Positions 1 through 5,486 are shown, counted from the stretch's first letter. The stretch: 6,332 nucleotides of DNA from Prolixibacteraceae bacterium (GCA_017998095.1 JAGODU010000217.1:1-6332); one strand, 5' to 3'. The notes: generated by a model not told the origin, from the letters alone. Numbers and translations are program-made.

Positions 1-147
1 ACAGGAAGAATCATCTATTGGCTCGCCAATAACTGTAATATGAAGTTTGTAAGAATGACCATGAATATTTTTACATAATCCATCATAATTCCACAGGGCA
101 TGAGCCATTTCAAAATCATAATATTTAGTTACTCTTATTTTTGCCAT
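1..147 (-). CDS. queD: 6-carboxytetrahydropterin synthase / 6-pyruvoyl-tetrahydropterin synthase family, N-terminal fragment
   Basis: The first 49 codons of a minus-strand gene that runs off the left edge; it begins at the ATG read from 147-145 (MAKIRVTKYY). Visible family hallmarks are the zinc ligands His16 (in FEMAHAL) and His29 and His31 (in NIHGHSY), and the active-site Cys25 (in GLCKNIHGH), all with the spacing usual for the PTPS/QueD fold. The family converts 7,8-dihydroneopterin triphosphate either to 6-carboxy-tetrahydropterin (QueD, queuosine and other 7-deazapurines) or to 6-pyruvoyl-tetrahydropterin. In a bacterium the QueD role is more likely, and Cys followed by KNIHGH fits it. 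The rest of the enzyme, including the other catalytic residues, is outside the window, so substrate choice cannot be settled. An ArsR-type regulator gene lies 84 bp upstream on the same strand, so the two may be co-transcribed. Confidence 0.88.
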   Translation of the reverse strand, partial: MAKIRVTKYYDFEMAHALWNYDGLCKNIHGHSYKLHITVIGEPIDDSSC

Positions 148-204
148 TTTTACAAATTCAGGTTCTTTAAATATCTAATAAACAATAACAATTTGAAAAT
201 GTTT

Positions 205-224
205 GTTCTTTATTTAAAAAGAAC
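205..224. repeat. Inverted repeat between arsR and queD
   Basis: Seven-base arms GTTCTTT (205-211) and AAAGAAC (218-224) around a six-base AT spacer. Further direct copies of GTTCTTT lie at 163-168 (one base short on its 5' side it reads GGTTCTTT, 161-168) and 226-232. The repeat lies just downstream of the ArsR stop codon and 58 bp before the queD start. It could be a weak terminator, an operator, or chance in AT-rich DNA. Only two of the seven pairs are G-C and no clean T-run follows, so a strong terminator is unlikely. Confidence 0.3.
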
Positions 225-231
225 TGTTCTT

Positions 232-534
232 TCAATCGCATGAACAACTATACATACATTCAAGAAACTGTCCGAATATTGCATGTTTAGTATAGTAATA
301 GATATTCTTCCCATCCCTTTTCGAACAAAGAATGCCTCTGTCCTTTAATATACCTAAGTGATGAGAAGCAGTAGATTGCTCAATATTTATACATTCCTGA
401 ATTTCTGCAACGGTTTTTTTATCACCATCTTTAAGAAGATATAATATTGATACCCGGATTGGATGCGACATTGCTTTTAGCATGTCTGAAGCTCTAATTA
501 ATTGTGTTTTGGTTAGTAATGAATCAGTAATCAT
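232..534 (-). CDS. ArsR/SmtB-family winged-helix transcriptional repressor with Cys-rich C-terminus
   Basis: A 100-residue protein of normal length for the family. It has an N-terminal helix with MLKAMSHPIRVSILYLL (18-34), the scaffold helix TVAEIQECIN (41-50), a recognition helix QSTASHHLGILKDRG (53-67), and a beta-wing ending at GKNIYYY (75-81). Family members are dimeric repressors that leave DNA when they bind metal ions or when thiols are oxidised. The classical ArsR ELCVCDL-type motif in the third helix is absent. Cysteines sit at 48, 70, 93, 97 and 99, the last three as CxxxCxC at the extreme C-terminus, where alpha-5 dimer-interface metal sites lie in CzrA/SmtB-type sensors. His84 precedes them. 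A soft-metal or reactive-sulfur sensor is therefore plausible, but the ligand is an inference. It lies upstream of queD on the same strand and may regulate itself and that gene. The ATG at 534 gives the standard N-terminus. Confidence 0.9.
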   Translation of the reverse strand: MITDSLLTKTQLIRASDMLKAMSHPIRVSILYLLKDGDKKTVAEIQECINIEQSTASHHLGILKDRGILCSKRDGKNIYYYTKHAIFGQFLECMYSCSCD

Positions 535-560
535 ATAATTAGGGTTTATTTAGGTAGCAT

Positions 561-568
561 CAAAAATA
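561..568 (-). promoter_or_regulatory. Candidate Bacteroidetes -7 box for the ArsR gene
   Basis: On the minus strand the bases read TATTTTTG, an exact match to the Bacteroidetes primary-sigma -7 consensus TAnnTTTG. The box lies 26 bp before the ATG, so the leader would be about 20 nt. No TTG is visible 19-21 bp upstream for the -33 element, so the call rests on one box. An 8-bp palindrome AGATATCT (572-579) lies directly upstream, where a repressor could bind. Confidence 0.4.
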
Positions 569-770
569 GCAAGATATCTAAGAATTTAAAAGTACATTCC
601 TGAAACATTATGAAAAATTATTGTTTTTTACAGCGATTTTAGGATATATCAGAATTATTTTCGTTTAAAATAAAACATTTATATTCCAATATTGTTAAAA
701 TTATCATACTTTACTTACAAATAAGAGAAGCAATACAATTAAAATAATCCTTGTTTTATTAATCGGTACT

Positions 771-784
771 AGTTAATATTAACT
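771..784. repeat. 14-bp perfect palindrome upstream of the polyprenyl synthase
   Basis: The bases AGTTAATATTAACT form a perfect palindrome about 50 bp upstream of the candidate -7 box at 833-840 and 75 bp before the start codon. Perfect dyads of this type are typical of dimeric regulator sites. In DNA this AT-rich one of this length may also arise by chance, so the role is uncertain. Confidence 0.3.
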
Positions 785-832
785 TTCCGGCTAAAAAGAT
801 TCTCTAAAACACCTTATAGTTATATTTTGTTT

Positions 833-840
833 TATTTTTG
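833..840 (+). promoter_or_regulatory. Candidate -7 box for the polyprenyl synthase
   Basis: The bases TATTTTTG match TAnnTTTG exactly and end 19 bp before the ATG at 860, implying a very short leader. No TTG is seen at the expected -33 distance. In this AT-rich region a single box is weak evidence. Confidence 0.35.
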
Positions 841-859
841 AATATATGAATTTTCCAAA

Positions 860-1834
860 ATGGCATCATTAGATCAGATAAAAATTCCCGTTGAAAAAGA
901 ATTAAAGAAGTTTGAAGGTTTCTTTCAGGAAACCCTGCAAACTGAAACTAAACTCCTCAACATAATTGTAAACTATCTGATTCGTTCTAAAGGAAAGCAA
1001 ATTAGACCTTTATTTGTTTTCCTGTCTGCCAAAATGCATGGAGAAATCAACCGAAGAACTTATTTAGCAGCCTCAACTATTGAAATACTTCACTCGGCTT
1101 CATTAGTACATGACGATGTCGTAGATGAATCGTATGAAAGAAGAGGTATGTTTTCAATAAACGCTATCTGGAAGAATAAAATTTCAGTTTTAACTGGAGA
1201 TTACTTACTTGCCAAAGGATTGATAATTGCAACTCAGGAAAAGGAGTATGAGATGCTGGATATAATTTCTACTGCTGTTAAAGAAATGGCAGAAGGAGAA
1301 ATACTCCAGTTTCAAAAAAGCAGAAAACTAGATATCAACGAAGAAACTTATTTTGAATTAATAAGAAAGAAAACTGCTGCACTTATTGGCATAAGCATGG
1401 CTATTGGAATATACTCAGTAAAAAACGATCCTGAGTCAATGAATAAAATGAAAGAAATTGGTGTTCTTGCAGGCCTTGCTTTTCAAATTAGAGATGATAT
1501 TTTTGATTATCAGGATAAAGGAATAATAGGAAAACCAATAGGAAATGATATTAAAGAAAAAAAGATAACATTGCCATTAATACATGTTTTAAATAATTCC
1601 ACTTTCCTGGAGAAACAAAAAATCATGAATATTATCAGAAGGAAAAACAATCATAAAGAAAAAGTTAACGAGCTTATTACAATGGTAAGGGCTAAAGGTG
1701 GTATTGAATATGCCACTGAAAAAATGAATTACTACTGTGATGAAGCCATTAAAAAACTAAATGAATTTCCTCAGTCCGAAGCACGGGATTCACTGGCTTT
1801 GTTGATTAAATATGTAATTACCAGAAAAAAATAA
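860..1834 (+). CDS. Long-chain (all-trans) polyprenyl diphosphate synthase
   Basis: A 324-residue class I trans-prenyltransferase (polyprenyl_synt family, IspA/IspB fold) that adds isopentenyl diphosphate units to an allylic diphosphate. Visible motifs are GKQIRP (45-50), the first Asp-rich motif DDVVD (85-89) followed by RRG (94-96), KTAALIG (171-177), and the second Asp-rich motif DDIFD (212-216) continuing into GKPIGND and EKKITLPL (224-240). The residues ahead of the first motif are small or aliphatic (HSASLVH), with Ala at the fifth position upstream. This favours long products rather than farnesyl or geranyl diphosphate; it is the pattern of octaprenyl/solanesyl-type enzymes. The likely role is making the menaquinone side chain, acting in the cytoplasm. 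Exact chain length cannot be read from sequence. An ATG at 846 is out of frame, so 860 is the start. The gene stands alone and ends inside a strong terminator. Confidence 0.93.
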   Translation: MASLDQIKIPVEKELKKFEGFFQETLQTETKLLNIIVNYLIRSKGKQIRPLFVFLSAKMHGEINRRTYLAASTIEILHSASLVHDDVVDESYERRGMFSINAIWKNKISVLTGDYLLAKGLIIATQEKEYEMLDIISTAVKEMAEGEILQFQKSRKLDINEETYFELIRKKTAALIGISMAIGIYSVKNDPESMNKMKEIGVLAGLAFQIRDDIFDYQDKGIIGKPIGNDIKEKKITLPLIHVLNNSTFLEKQKIMNIIRRKNNHKEKVNELITMVRAKGGIEYATEKMNYYCDEAIKKLNEFPQSEARDSLALLIKYVITRKK

Positions 1835-1862
1835 GAGCAATCCAAAAGGGATTGCTCTTTTT
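1825..1862. terminator. Bidirectional Rho-independent terminator between convergent genes
   Basis: A perfect 11-bp stem pairs 1833-1843 (AAGAGCAATCC) with 1849-1859 (GGATTGCTCTT) around a five-base loop. A T-run (to 1862) follows on the plus strand, and seven A's (1825-1831) give a T-run on the minus strand. It therefore serves the polyprenyl synthase, whose stop codon TAA (1832-1834) is partly inside the stem, and frr coming from the right. Confidence 0.88.
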
Positions 1863-1900
1863 AAATAGCCATGAAAACACAAACTTTATCGTAAGATAAA

Positions 1901-2464
1901 TTAAATTGTCATTATTTCTACATGCTTTTTCTCTACTAAATTATCTACTTTTCGAGAATAATCATCTGTCATCTTTTGAACTTTTTCAACTGAAAGCTTT
2001 TCTAAATCTTCTGCAAGTCCATCTTTCAAAAGCTTTTTAAGTTGATCATTCGCCTCTTTTCTGGCATTCCTGATACTAACCTTAGCCGCTTCACCTTCCC
2101 GGTTTACGTCTTTTGAAAGGGCTTTTCTTCTTTCTTCAGTTAAAGGCGGGATAAAAATACGTATTATTTCTCCATTATTATCAGGATTGAAGCCTAAATT
2201 TGCATTTAATATTGATTTTTCTATTGGAGCTATCATTTGCTTCTCCCATGGTTGAACAACAATAGTCTTTGCATCAGGAGTTGTAATACTCGAAATCTTA
2301 TTAATCTGAGTCATTGATCCATAATAATCCACCATAACACTGTCAAGCATTCTGGGAGATGCTTTACCTGCCCTGATATGAATTAATTCCTTGTCAAGAT
2401 GATCAATTGCTAACTGCATTGATTCTTTGGTCATTTCTAACAACAAACTCACCTCTTCATCCAT
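1901..2464 (-). CDS. frr: Ribosome recycling factor
   Basis: A 187-residue protein, close to the usual 185 of the family. With EF-G it splits post-termination ribosomes into subunits in the cytoplasm and is normally essential. The family signature is complete: HIRAGKASPRMLD (29-41), DYYGS (46-50), VVQPWEK (69-75), SILNANLGFNP (84-94), GEIIRIFIPPLTEERRK (98-114) and the IRNARKEA segment (131-138) with the functionally important Arg at 132. The two parts of domain I, the three-helix bundle, are about residues 1-30 and 106-187; domain II, the beta-rich tip, is between. The start ATG is at 2464. In many bacteria frr follows pyrH; here the upstream neighbour is a divergent membrane-protein gene, so frr appears to be transcribed alone. 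Confidence 0.97.
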   Translation of the reverse strand: MDEEVSLLLEMTKESMQLAIDHLDKELIHIRAGKASPRMLDSVMVDYYGSMTQINKISSITTPDAKTIVVQPWEKQMIAPIEKSILNANLGFNPDNNGEIIRIFIPPLTEERRKALSKDVNREGEAAKVSIRNARKEANDQLKKLLKDGLAEDLEKLSVEKVQKMTDDYSRKVDNLVEKKHVEIMTI

Positions 2465-2495
2465 ATTTCTAAAAAACAGTTTTTAAGTTCAGTAA

Positions 2496-2503
2496 CAAAA
2501 TTA
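2496..2503 (-). promoter_or_regulatory. Candidate frr promoter (-7 box)
   Basis: On the minus strand the bases read TAATTTTG, an exact TAnnTTTG match 31 bp before the frr ATG. A degenerate -33-like TTTC lies 19 bp upstream of it (2523-2526). The leader would be about 20-25 nt. Confidence 0.45.
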
Positions 2504-2543
2504 GAAAAATTTATAAAAGCACGAAACTTGAAGCGAAATTTTA

Positions 2544-2551
2544 TAAGTTTG
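2544..2551 (+). promoter_or_regulatory. Candidate promoter (-7 box) for the CPBP protein
   Basis: The plus strand reads TAAGTTTG, an exact TAnnTTTG match, which would give a leader of roughly 55 nt before the TTG start at 2614. No TTG lies 19-21 bp upstream. It sits about 40 bp from the oppositely oriented frr box, forming a compact divergent promoter region. Confidence 0.35.
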
Positions 2552-2613
2552 TTTGATTCGATTCAATAAAAAAAATATTTTAAAAATATATATAAAACAT
2601 TAATATAACTGGT

Positions 2614-3546
2614 TTGAAATCATCATACACTAATTTACATCCGGCTTATAAATTAGCCATGACAGCTTTAATATCTTTATTATCATTACTGGTTGTAATG
2701 CTGATTGGAGTTATTATTTCCATTCCTTTTTTTGGAACTGATATTTTTTCTTATCTCACAAGTAGTAACTCTGATTTTAGCCCTGCCAATGTGAATTTTC
2801 TCAAGTATCTGCAGATAATTCAGTCAATTGGACTTTTTATTATACCGTCAATTATTCTTGCATATTTCTTTGGAAACAATGTTTCAAAATATCTTAAGAT
2901 AGACACCTTACCTTATCCTCAAGGTATTATTCTTGCTACTTCTATCATCATTATTGCAAGCCCGCTGATAAATGTTATAGGAGAATTAAATTCAAAAATG
3001 TTAATGCCCGAATTTCTTTCCGGGGTTGAAAAATGGATGAGAGAAAGCGAAGATGCTGCAGGAGAAATAACTAAATTATTTGTAAATACTACTACAATTC
3101 CCGGTTTACTGGTTAATATTCTAATGATAGGAATAATACCTGCAATCGGAGAAGAATTGCTTTTCAGAGGAATTATACAACGAATATTTACTGAGTGGTT
3201 TAAAAGTTATCATTGGGGAATATGGATATCTGCAATTTTATTCAGTGCACTCCATCTTCAGTTTTATGGCTTTTTCCCAAGACTTATTCTGGGTGCATCA
3301 TTTGGGTATCTGCTCGCATGGAGCGGTAACTTATGGTTCCCTGTAATTGCTCATTTCATTAATAATACAATTGCTGTATTTGCATACTATTTTTATAATA
3401 AAGGTATCATAAATGTTGATCCTGATCAGATAGGTACCAATTCAGAATATCAAATTATTGCATTGATAAGTTTTATCATTGTTATCTTCTTATTCTGGGC
3501 ATTTCATCAAGTCGACAAAAACCTCAGAATCAAATATAAAAGTTAA
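2614..3546 (+). CDS. CPBP-family intramembrane metalloprotease (CAAX-protease-like)
   Basis: A 310-residue polytopic membrane protein with about eight hydrophobic segments (roughly 15-40, 64-86, 105-125, 163-180, 202-216, 221-236, 243-262, 281-298). The three motifs of the CPBP family (Rce1-like, Pfam PF02517 Abi/CAAX) are all present: EELLFR (180-185) with the Glu-Glu pair and Arg, FSALH (210-214), and HFINN (247-251). The predicted catalytic Glu and metal-binding His residues are therefore intact. Bacterial members act in the inner membrane, and most have no known substrate; CAAX prenylation is not expected in bacteria. The start is TTG: the frame is open only from 2596, and the first ATG in frame (2659, Met16) would cut into the cytoplasmic tail before the first membrane segment. 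TTG or that ATG are both possible. It stands alone and converges on the next gene. Confidence 0.9.
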   Translation: MKSSYTNLHPAYKLAMTALISLLSLLVVMLIGVIISIPFFGTDIFSYLTSSNSDFSPANVNFLKYLQIIQSIGLFIIPSIILAYFFGNNVSKYLKIDTLPYPQGIILATSIIIIASPLINVIGELNSKMLMPEFLSGVEKWMRESEDAAGEITKLFVNTTTIPGLLVNILMIGIIPAIGEELLFRGIIQRIFTEWFKSYHWGIWISAILFSALHLQFYGFFPRLILGASFGYLLAWSGNLWFPVIAHFINNTIAVFAYYFYNKGIINVDPDQIGTNSEYQIIALISFIIVIFLFWAFHQVDKNLRIKYKS

Positions 3547-3553
3547 GTATTAT

Positions 3554-4453
3554 TTAAAAATTAAGTACAGCCTGTACCGGAGAATGTAAAACAGGAGATT
3601 CTTCCTTGTGCTTTTTTACAATCATCTTTTTGTGTTCCTTGATCAAAGAAGGTTTTATATTTAAGCTATTCAACAAAAACTCAGCCTGAACATTTTCATG
3701 ATTAACAACTATATTCTCCGTTGTAACTTTCTCAGCAATTTCTTCCTGCTGTTTCAACTTACGCAGTTCTTTCTTTCTCCATACATATATGATCCCATAT
3801 TCAGAAGATTTTTCTCTTTTTTCAGAATCAGACAAACCTTCGAAGTATTTCTCAACTTCATTCCAAACTTCCAGAATAATTCTGTCAGCTTCTTTACGTA
3901 AATCATTGACAGTACCGGCCAATCTTTTTGTATTTGCAATAAGTATAGTTTGAAATCGGTGAGAATCAATAAATTTTTCATAATTGACTTTAACCAGAGC
4001 TATTGATGGATTATATACCGGATTGCCACCTTTTATTATTCTTTGCTGTTCTCCCTCTATAATTATTTTTCCCCAGTCAATAAGGTTTCTGTCAGTAGTT
4101 AAGGGTGGCAAATTGTTGTTATACTTAGATAAAGAATATAAATCTCTAATCTCGCTTTTCATTTCTCCTCTTAAAATTGAAAAATTCAAAACCTGAATAA
4201 AATGAGATATATATAATCTTGCTTTTTTACAAAATTCCAGGTACTCTTTATTTTTACTGTTCTGCTGCTTTCTGGCAAAATCCAGATTGATAACGGCACT
4301 CTCAAATTTTGGAATAATCTCCTGTAAGGCAATTATTGTCTCCTCCGAACAAGCTGCTTCTGAATTTTCTTCACCAGAAGTAACCTTTTCTAATGCGGCA
4401 TTCAGTGCACGCAAACGGGCTTTATCTGTGTTAGGTAATCTACGGTAAGGCAT
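3554..4453 (-). CDS. Conserved-looking helical protein of unknown function, 299 aa
   Basis: I do not recognise a named domain. The N-terminus MPYRRLPNTDKARLRAL looks like that of hypothetical proteins I associate with Bacteroidetes, but I cannot verify that here. No signal peptide or membrane segment is visible, so it is probably cytoplasmic. The body is mostly charged amphipathic helix. It has a central proline/glycine-rich break (114-120 and 141-149, around LPPLTT and GGNPVYNP), then a helix from about 167 to 206 and a basic segment YVWRKKELRKLKQQEE (223-238). The last 50 residues are polar and lysine-rich and look loosely structured. Cysteines (35, 75) are not arranged as a metal site. Only 7 bp separate its stop codon from that of the convergent CPBP gene. 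A short GTACA/TGTAC hairpin at 3565-3577 overlaps its last codons and is at best a weak terminator. Confidence 0.85.
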   Translation of the reverse strand: MPYRRLPNTDKARLRALNAALEKVTSGEENSEAACSEETIIALQEIIPKFESAVINLDFARKQQNSKNKEYLEFCKKARLYISHFIQVLNFSILRGEMKSEIRDLYSLSKYNNNLPPLTTDRNLIDWGKIIIEGEQQRIIKGGNPVYNPSIALVKVNYEKFIDSHRFQTILIANTKRLAGTVNDLRKEADRIILEVWNEVEKYFEGLSDSEKREKSSEYGIIYVWRKKELRKLKQQEEIAEKVTTENIVVNHENVQAEFLLNSLNIKPSLIKEHKKMIVKKHKEESPVLHSPVQAVLNF

Positions 4454-4569
4454 TTCAAATTTTTCTTACGAAATTACCCTTAAAATGAATTTTTTAGTGC
4501 TATTCGTATGGCTAACTTTTAAACTAATTATCAACAATTTCATGATAGTTACAGTTAAGTAGAAGATTC

Positions 4570-4648
4570 CTGCCAAAGAGCCACTATCTACTATTCTAAA
4601 GGGAGAAAAGGGCTCTTTGTCGGTACTTTAGTGATAGTTTGCCTGGCA
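4570..4648. ncRNA. Candidate structured RNA or regulatory element with crossing stems
   Basis: Three complementary sets are visible. CAAAGAGCC (4574-4582) pairs perfectly with GGCTCTTTG (4611-4619); past one mismatch, three more pairs can form between 4570-4572 and 4621-4623. ACTATC-t-ACTA (4583-4593) pairs with TAGTGATAGT (4629-4638), with one bulged T. TGCCA (4571-4575) pairs with TGGCA (4644-4648). The second stem starts in the loop of the first and closes downstream of it, which is pseudoknot order; otherwise the stems are alternatives. No T-run follows on either strand, so it is not a terminator. Strand is unknown: it could be a leader of the minus-strand gene, a free small RNA, or the remains of a small element. 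It matches no RNA family I can name. Confidence 0.3.
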
Positions 4649-4768
4649 TAAGATTATTTTGAATAATAAAATATTAAGAAAAGATATTATTTCATCTTTT
4701 GGCTGAATAAGTTCTTTAAAGTATTTTTTTAAGCTTGTCATTTTTAGTAATAAAGAAGAGAAATTTAT

Positions 4769-4807
4769 AAAAAAACCCTGTCATTTTTTTTCTTCAATGA
4801 CAGGGTT
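4769..4807 (-). terminator. Rho-independent terminator of the exported-protein gene
   Basis: A 12-bp perfect stem pairs 4774-4785 with 4796-4807 (core CCCTGTCA / TGACAGGG) around a ten-base pyrimidine-rich loop. Read on the minus strand, it is followed by a T-run from the A's at 4769-4773 and further AT bases. It lies 34 bp beyond the stop codon at 4842. The plus-strand side lacks a T-run, so it acts in one direction. Confidence 0.88.
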
Positions 4808-4841
4808 GACTTTAGGTTTAAAATCTTTACATTTCATAATA

Positions 4842-5444
4842 TTACTTGTTAAAGGCGTAACTATACTTCTTATCTCCATTTAAAATTTTTATAGCATAAT
4901 CACCCTTTGCAAGTTTACGTATATCAAACCCTGCACTGATACTGAATTCATTTCCTAAAGATTTGTTATAAATAATTCCATCTTCATTTTCAAGTGTGAA
5001 TTCAACATTTTTCAAAGTATGGTTCAAATACGATATCTTCACAACATCATTCTCTACTGAAACAAATGGCTTTACTTCTAAAGTGTCCTTATTGACAAAT
5101 CTTTTTTCTTTTACAGTAAAGAAAGTGCTTGCAGTTCCGTTTTCATCTTTAACAGTAATCTTGTAATCTCCATCTTTCAGATTCTTAAATCCAAACATTT
5201 TAGAATAATTAATTCCTTCGCTGAAGTTTTCTTTATACAATACTTCTCCGCCATTTGCAGGTTCAATTGTAAGTTCACCACTTGTAACAGCTTCTTTTTC
5301 CAAAGATATAACTGCATTCTCAGCTGAATAAGGAACAAACTTAATAACAGGTGTTTGATTCGCTGAAACCTTAAACACTAATACTAAAACTAAAATCACA
5401 GCTACTGTAATCTTTGTCGTTAAATAAAAAATTTTCGTTTTCAT
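4842..5444 (-). CDS. Exported beta-rich protein with two tandem similar units
   Basis: A 200-residue protein starting MKTKIFY with a long hydrophobic stretch (about 12-25) and a likely signal peptidase I site VSA|NQ after residue 28. No lipobox Cys is present, so it should be a soluble periplasmic or secreted protein, or stay anchored if uncleaved. The mature part seems to hold two related Ig-like or fibronectin-like units: about 45-112, with ELTIEP, GFKNLKDGDYKITVKDENG and FFTV; and about 127-198, with VEFTLENEDG, GFDIRKLAKGDYAIKILNG and YSYAF. The shared core is GF-x(2-3)-L-x-KGDY/DGDY-x-I-x(1-2)-ILNG/KDENG, resembling the fold of C-terminal sorting domains and small secreted Bacteroidetes proteins (DUF3244-like), but I cannot assign a family. 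There is no enzymatic motif. It has its own terminator and is divergent from the comB-like gene. Confidence 0.87.
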   Translation of the reverse strand: MKTKIFYLTTKITVAVILVLVLVFKVSANQTPVIKFVPYSAENAVISLEKEAVTSGELTIEPANGGEVLYKENFSEGINYSKMFGFKNLKDGDYKITVKDENGTASTFFTVKEKRFVNKDTLEVKPFVSVENDVVKISYLNHTLKNVEFTLENEDGIIYNKSLGNEFSISAGFDIRKLAKGDYAIKILNGDKKYSYAFNK

Positions 5445-5478
5445 AATTGTTGTTTTTAATTAAACTTAAATCACGATA

Positions 5479-5486
5479 CAAAAATA
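5479..5486 (-). promoter_or_regulatory. Candidate promoter (-7 box) for the exported protein
   Basis: The minus strand reads TATTTTTG, an exact TAnnTTTG match 34 bp before the ATG at 5444. A TTG on the minus strand lies at 5512-5514, 25 bp upstream, longer than the usual 19-21. The dyad elements at 5487-5519 overlap the spacer. Confidence 0.45.

Larger units (their letters stand above)
535..859. other. 325-bp divergent intergenic region
   Basis: An AT-rich, non-coding stretch between the start codons of the minus-strand ArsR gene and the plus-strand polyprenyl synthase. I see no open frame of meaningful length, no tRNA-like fold and no terminator. It contains the two candidate -7 boxes and the palindrome listed separately. 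The long middle part (about 590-770) shows nothing I can name. Confidence 0.7.
4454..4841. other. 388-bp intergenic region with a structured element and a terminator
   Basis: Non-coding in all frames beyond a few codons. It is the upstream region of the unknown 299-residue gene (minus strand) and the downstream region of the exported-protein gene. It contains the self-complementary element at 4570-4648 and the terminator at 4769-4807, both listed separately. No exact TAnnTTTG box is seen for the minus-strand gene; the nearest is TAATTTCG (4469-4476), with one mismatch. A weak AT hairpin pairs 4679-4685 with 4694-4700. Confidence 0.7.

Noticed and set aside
3565..3577. GTACA/TGTAC hairpin as terminator between the convergent genes
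   Set aside because: Only a 5-bp stem with a 3-base loop, lying within coding sequence; followed by mixed AT on the minus strand and no T-run on the plus strand. At most a weak terminator.
3698..3901. Plus-strand 67-codon open frame inside the 299-residue gene
   Set aside because: Antisense shadow: low-complexity Phe/Leu-rich translation, fully inside a convincing longer gene.
3754..3981. Minus-strand 75-codon frame
   Set aside because: Same-strand out-of-frame shadow of the 299-residue gene; no protein character.
3984..4196. Plus-strand 70-codon frame
   Set aside because: Antisense shadow of the same gene with no promoter or family resemblance.
4542..4562. Six-codon open frame ATG...TAG as a leader peptide
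   Set aside because: Too short, no promoter, no gene downstream on that strand before the oppositely oriented neighbour.
4574..4610. Cobalamin riboswitch, suggested by GCCACT near 4580
   Set aside because: The rest of the B12-box consensus and the surrounding helices are missing, and no cobalamin gene is adjacent.
4574..4619. Reading the CAAAGAGCC/GGCTCTTTG stem as a Rho-independent terminator
   Set aside because: The loop is 28 bases and no T-run follows on either strand.
4679..4700. AAAAGAT/ATCTTTT hairpin as terminator of a plus-strand small RNA
   Set aside because: Nearly all A-T pairs and no T-run follows on the plus strand.
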